Assembly (NCBI GenBank): GCA_001603765.1
Contig: LUZV01000078.1
Location: forward strand, 1-8,624
DNA length: 8,624 nucleotides
From: Anaerolineales bacterium Chloro_02
GTDB taxonomy: Bacteria > Chloroflexota > Anaerolineae > Anaerolineales > Anaerolineaceae
Reading direction: 5' to 3'
Below the pieces are notes generated by a model that was given only the letters and a program-made list of their open reading frames with translations, had not been told where the DNA came from and did not search any database. Position numbers and translations under genes: made by a program. Shown here in pieces: positions 5,544 through 8,624 of the stretch (positions within the stretch are counted from its first letter, which is position 1; each line of letters begins with the position of its first letter).

Positions 5544-7032
5544 CGCCGACCTCCAAATCTTTGGTCTGGCGGAAGAGGAATTCGGATTCTATTCCCCGTT
5601 TGCTCACTTCCAGCGGTGAAATTCCCAGTTCGCGCGAGAGGATTGCCACCACGCGCGACATGTCAAAACCGCCCTGGCAGCGCCCTGTGCCGAGCCACGT
5701 GCGCCGCTTGATCGCGTCATACGTGACGGCTGGAATTGGCGCGTGTATTTCGCGGATAATTTCACCCTCAGTCACATTCTCACAGCGGCAGATAACCCGC
5801 CCATAGGCTGGGTCGGTCTCGCAAAGCGCTTGCCTTTGGGCATGGCTCATATTCCTGAAGCGCGGTCTGGCTGGACGAATTGGGTTCCACTCTTTTTTCT
5901 CAACCAGCTTTTCGCCCGCATCCTTCAGGAGCTCCACCACCATTTCAGCGATCGCAGGGGAAGCCGTTAACCCCGGGGATTCAATCCCGCCCAGGTTCAC
6001 CAAGCCGCGCACATTTTCCGGGATTTCGATCACAAAATCGTTGCCGTAGTCGACGTTTGGGTCAATTGACCGCGCGTTGCCCATCGGTCTTAGTCCGACG
6101 AAGGTGGCAATCGCCGCGCGCGGGTTGAGCGATGGGATCAACTTACGAGCCCCTTCAGTAATTTCATCCAACCCTTCCTTGGTTGATGAGGTATCCTCTT
6201 TATCTTCAATGACATTAGCGTTAGGTCCAATGATGGTGTTGCCGTGAACAGTATTGGTCACCAGAATGCCCTTGCCTTTGTCGGTCGGAACCGGGAAGTA
6301 AATATGCTTGGTGGTGATTTCAGCGCTGTCGAAGACCAGGTATTCGCCTTTCCGCGCCTTTATCTGAAACTCAGGGCGTACCCCAGCCCGATGCATCACC
6401 TGATCGGCATGGATGCCGGCGGCATTGATCACCCAGCGGGCGGAGAAATCGCCGCGGTTTGTGCGAATCCCAACAATATGGCTGCCTTCCATCAGAAAAT
6501 CTACGAATTCTGTGTTCAGAAGCACTTCGACGCCGTTCAAGACCGCGTTTTCGGCCGCCGCGATCGCCGCCTGAAAGGGGTCGCAGATCCCGCCTGTGCT
6601 TGCCCATAAAGCGCCGCTCACATCCGGGTTGATGAGGGGTTCACGCTCGCACATCTCATCCGCGCTAATCAGCCTCATTCCAGGCACACCATTGCGAATG
6701 CCTTGCTGATACAGCCTTTCTAAGGCGGGCAGTTCAGCCTCGCCAATCGCCACCACAAAGTCGCCGGGGCGTTCAAACGCGAAACCAAGCTCTTGTGAGA
6801 GCTGATCCCACATTGGATTAGCGCGCACGTTTGTGAGCGCTTTCAGCGACCCAGGCACAGGATCGTACCCGGGGTGAATGATGGCAGAATTGGCTGCGGT
6901 TGCGCCCATGCAGACATCTGCGTCCTTATCGATCAGCAAGATATCCGCCTGGTAGCGCGAAAGCCAGCGCGCGACCATACTGCCCACCACCCCCGCGCCA
7001 ATAATGATGTAATCGTATTTTTTTCGGCTCAT
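5533..7032 (-). CDS. GlpA/GlpO-like FAD-dependent glycerol-3-phosphate dehydrogenase with C-terminal BFD-like Fe-S domain
   Basis: The 499-residue product begins with a DAO-type FAD domain: GAGVVG at 12-17, then the NSAIIHPGYDPVPGSLKA segment typical of GlpA and L-2-hydroxyglutarate dehydrogenase relatives. The C-terminal part (about 400-499) is a BFD-like [2Fe-2S] domain with ICRCENVTEGEI (Cys415, Cys417) and GTGRCQGGFD (Cys452). The fourth Cys expected five residues after Cys452 is Asp457. Divergence from glpK and a shared operon with the FAD oxidoreductase and DUF1667 genes support oxidation of sn-glycerol 3-phosphate to dihydroxyacetone phosphate, but a related 2-hydroxyacid substrate cannot be excluded. 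No membrane segment is visible. I chose the start at 7032 because the FAD motif follows at once, as in relatives, although its ribosome site is weak. An ATG at 7143 with AAGG 5 nt upstream would add 37 residues and remains possible. Confidence 0.9.
   Translation of the reverse strand: MSRKKYDYIIIGAGVVGSMVARWLSRYQADILLIDKDADVCMGATAANSAIIHPGYDPVPGSLKALTNVRANPMWDQLSQELGFAFERPGDFVVAIGEAELPALERLYQQGIRNGVPGMRLISADEMCEREPLINPDVSGALWASTGGICDPFQAAIAAAENAVLNGVEVLLNTEFVDFLMEGSHIVGIRTNRGDFSARWVINAAGIHADQVMHRAGVRPEFQIKARKGEYLVFDSAEITTKHIYFPVPTDKGKGILVTNTVHGNTIIGPNANVIEDKEDTSSTKEGLDEITEGARKLIPSLNPRAAIATFVGLRPMGNARSIDPNVDYGNDFVIEIPENVRGLVNLGGIESPGLTASPAIAEMVVELLKDAGEKLVEKKEWNPIRPARPRFRNMSHAQRQALCETDPAYGRVICRCENVTEGEIIREIHAPIPAVTYDAIKRRTWLGTGRCQGGFDMSRVVAILSRELGISPLEVSKRGIESEFLFRQTKDLEVGGAN
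5549..5554 (-). promoter_or_regulatory. Strong Shine-Dalgarno for the overlapping GTG start
   Basis: GGAGGT on the minus strand ends 5 nt before the GTG at 5543 and lies within the last codons of the upstream dehydrogenase gene. It justifies the unusual GTG start and indicates coupled translation. Confidence 0.75.
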
Positions 7033-7150
7033 TGTTTTCTTTGAATTCCACCAATCAGGGCAAAATATTTCAACTGATATCGTACCCGAAAATTGGATTT
7101 CTAACAGAGCGAAAGACATCATGCACCGCCCAAATGAACGCATTCCAACC

Positions 7151-7179
7151 TTCTTAGTCCGCGCTTCTCGCACTATAAT
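7151..7179 (+). promoter_or_regulatory. glpK: Sigma70-like promoter of glpK
   Basis: A perfect -10 box, TATAAT (7174-7179), lies 17 nt downstream of TTCTTA (7151-7156), a 3/6 match to the -35 consensus. Transcription would begin near 7186, leaving a leader of about 58 nt before the glpK ATG. Confidence 0.6.
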
Positions 7180-7197
7180 CAGAAGGAATCGCTTCTG
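7180..7197. promoter_or_regulatory. Operator-like inverted repeat at the glpK transcription start
   Basis: CAGAAG (7180-7185) and CTTCTG (7192-7197) form perfect 6-bp arms around 6 nt, directly after the -10 box and over the predicted start point. This is where a repressor would block initiation. The sequence alone does not name a regulator. Confidence 0.35.
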
Positions 7198-7243
7198 TTA
7201 TTTGCGCGGGGATTTGCTCTGCGCGTTGAAAGGGAGAAACCTC

Positions 7244-8624
7244 ATGCAAAAATTCGTCATTGCTATTGACCAGGGAACCACTAGTTCGCGGTGCATCTTG
7301 TTTGACCGCGCTGGGTCAATCATCGCTACCGCTCAAAAAGAACACCGCCAGATTTACCCTCGTCCGGGGTGGGTTGAGCATGACGCGCTTGAAATCTGGC
7401 AGACGGTGCAGCTTGTGATCACGGAGGTTTTGGTTAAAACTGAGGTAAAGCCGGAGGAGATCGCCGCCTGCGGCATCACCAACCAGCGCGAAACAACCGT
7501 GGTTTGGGAGCGGAGCACCGGTCGCCCGATTGCCAACGCTATTGTCTGGCAAGATACCCGCACCGCAGGTTTCATGAACCAACTGGCGGCTGAAGGCGGG
7601 CAGGACCGCTTCAGAGGCATTGTGGGGCTACCAACCAACCCCTATTTCTCTGGCTCCAAGATCCGCTGGCTGTTAGAAAACACCCCTGGGGCGCGCGAAA
7701 AGGCAGAAAATGGCGAGCTCTGCTTCGGCACCATCGATACCTGGCTGATCTGGAACCTGACTGGTGGCCCAAATGGAGGCGTGCACGTGACCGACGTCAG
7801 CAATGCCTCGCGAACATTCCTGATGAATCTGCAAACCCTGGATTGGGATGACGCGATGCTCGGGATTATTGGAGTTCCGCGCTCAGTCCTGCCAGAAATC
7901 CGACCTTCGAGTGAAGTCTACGGCGAGATCTCCTGGCAAGCGCTTGAGGGAGTTCCGGTGGCTGGCGATTTGGGCGACCAGCAGGCCGCACTTTTCGGGC
8001 AGACCTGCTACACAGCCGGCGAAGCAAAAAACACCTACGGAACAGGTTGTTTCCTCTTAATGAACACCGGCACCACTCCTATCCAATCTAAAAACGGGCT
8101 GCTGACCACGGTGGCTTACAAAATCGGGGGTCAGCCTGCCCACTACGCGCTGGAAGGCTCAATCGCCATCACTGGCGCTTTGGTTCAGTGGATGCGCGAC
8201 AACCTGAAAATGATCGAGACTTCAGCTGATATCGAAATTCTGGCAAATACGGTTGAAGATAGCGGCGGGATTTATTTCGTGCCGGCGTTTTCGGGGCTAT
8301 TTGCCCCCTATTGGCGCAGCGACGCCCGGGGAGCGATCGTTGGGCTGACGCGCTACATAAACGCCGGGCACATCGCGCGGGCTGTCCTGGAAGCCACCGC
8401 TTACCAATCCGCTGAGGTATTGGAAGCGATGAATAAGGACTCGGGTGTGCCCCTTACCGCGTTGAAGGTGGACGGAGGCATGGTGCACAACCAAACGCTC
8501 ATGCAATTCCAAAGCGATATCCTCGGCGTACCGGTCATCAGACCAAAAGTCGCGGAGACAACAGCGCTCGGCGCGGCTTACGCGGCTGGTCTTGCTGTGG
8601 GTTTCTGGAAGCAGATGGATGACC
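7244..8624 (+). CDS. glpK: Glycerol kinase, 3' end cut by the window edge
   Basis: GlpK transfers the gamma-phosphate of ATP to glycerol, giving sn-glycerol 3-phosphate, which traps glycerol in the cytoplasm. The window holds 460 codons; family members are near 500 residues, so about 40 C-terminal residues are missing. The FGGY-kinase signatures are clear: the phosphate-binding DQGTTSSR at 9-16, GITNQRETTVVW, IVWQDTRT, GDLGDQQAALFGQ with the catalytic base Asp245, NTYGTGCFLLMNTG, FSGLFAPYWRSDARG, LKVDGGMVHNQTLMQFQ and ETTALGAAYAAGLAVGFW. GGGAG (7232-7236) lies 7 nt before the ATG. It is transcribed away from the flavoprotein operon that should consume its product. No glycerol facilitator gene (glpF) is in the window; it could lie just beyond the right edge. 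Confidence 0.97.
   Translation, partial: MQKFVIAIDQGTTSSRCILFDRAGSIIATAQKEHRQIYPRPGWVEHDALEIWQTVQLVITEVLVKTEVKPEEIAACGITNQRETTVVWERSTGRPIANAIVWQDTRTAGFMNQLAAEGGQDRFRGIVGLPTNPYFSGSKIRWLLENTPGAREKAENGELCFGTIDTWLIWNLTGGPNGGVHVTDVSNASRTFLMNLQTLDWDDAMLGIIGVPRSVLPEIRPSSEVYGEISWQALEGVPVAGDLGDQQAALFGQTCYTAGEAKNTYGTGCFLLMNTGTTPIQSKNGLLTTVAYKIGGQPAHYALEGSIAITGALVQWMRDNLKMIETSADIEILANTVEDSGGIYFVPAFSGLFAPYWRSDARGAIVGLTRYINAGHIARAVLEATAYQSAEVLEAMNKDSGVPLTALKVDGGMVHNQTLMQFQSDILGVPVIRPKVAETTALGAAYAAGLAVGFWKQMDD

Larger units (their letters stand above)
7033..7243. promoter_or_regulatory. Divergent promoter region between the glp redox operon and glpK
   Basis: This 211-nt non-coding stretch separates two divergent starts and must carry promoters for both. 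The glpK promoter is clear (7151-7179). On the minus strand no strong promoter is visible; the best is a weak TTTCGG, 18-nt, TATTTT arrangement near the operon start. If the alternative ATG at 7143 is used, part of this region would be coding. Confidence 0.6.

Noticed and set aside
6244..6609. 121-codon open frame on the plus strand opposite the dehydrogenase
   Set aside because: It is antisense to conserved DAO-domain sequence, with no domain or ribosome site support.
1..8624. tRNA or rRNA genes, CRISPR arrays, insertion sequences, riboswitches
   Set aside because: I looked on both strands and found no cloverleaf-like tRNA features, no regularly spaced repeats, no transposase-like reading frame and no recognisable riboswitch core.

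Overview
The window looks like a piece of chromosome from an anaerobic, moderately GC-rich bacterium, most likely a Chloroflexota member of the Anaerolineae type. This is an inference. It rests on the secreted lipoprotein with a Thr/Pro-rich stalk and tandem 'RxxFAxGT' beta-sandwich repeats, on the GlpK subtype (GDLGDQQAALFGQ, GLFAPYWRSDARG), and on the Fe-S rich, oxygen-independent redox proteins. There are no mobile elements, CRISPR arrays, tRNAs or rRNAs. All genes are intact except the last, which runs off the right edge.

Layout from left to right. (1) A lipoprotein gene on + (96-1013) converges on a DUF952-protein phosphatase fusion gene on - (1057-1896), and the two share a perfect 15-bp hairpin terminator. 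(2) A divergent promoter region (1897-2127) separates the phosphatase from a tandem [4Fe-4S] ferredoxin gene on + (2128-2592), which has its own terminator. (3) A single-gene deoC unit on + (2896-3705) ends at a 16-bp hairpin that probably also terminates the convergent operon. (4) A three-gene operon on - (transcribed from 7032 down to 3886) encodes a GlpA/GlpO-like DAO flavoprotein with a C-terminal BFD-like Fe-S domain, a second FAD/NAD(P) oxidoreductase, and a small DUF1667 protein with four Cys. The genes overlap by 11 nt or lie 2 nt apart, and strong Shine-Dalgarno sites inside the upstream genes couple their translation. (5) A divergent glycerol kinase gene, glpK, on + (7244 to the edge) has a sigma70-like promoter.

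Together, (4) and (5) make a glycerol utilisation module. GlpK phosphorylates glycerol, and the flavoprotein trio presumably oxidises glycerol-3-phosphate to dihydroxyacetone phosphate, passing electrons through flavins and Fe-S centres rather than directly to oxygen. DeoC feeds deoxyribose-5-phosphate into glyceraldehyde-3-phosphate, so both routes deliver triose phosphates, although nothing in the sequence links their regulation.

Nothing here is a clear wholly new system. The points most worth a second look are the DUF952-phosphatase fusion, the ferredoxin gene whose second half keeps its own ribosome binding site and ATG, and the Asp that replaces the expected fourth Cys ligand in the BFD-like domain of the glycerol-3-phosphate dehydrogenase homologue.
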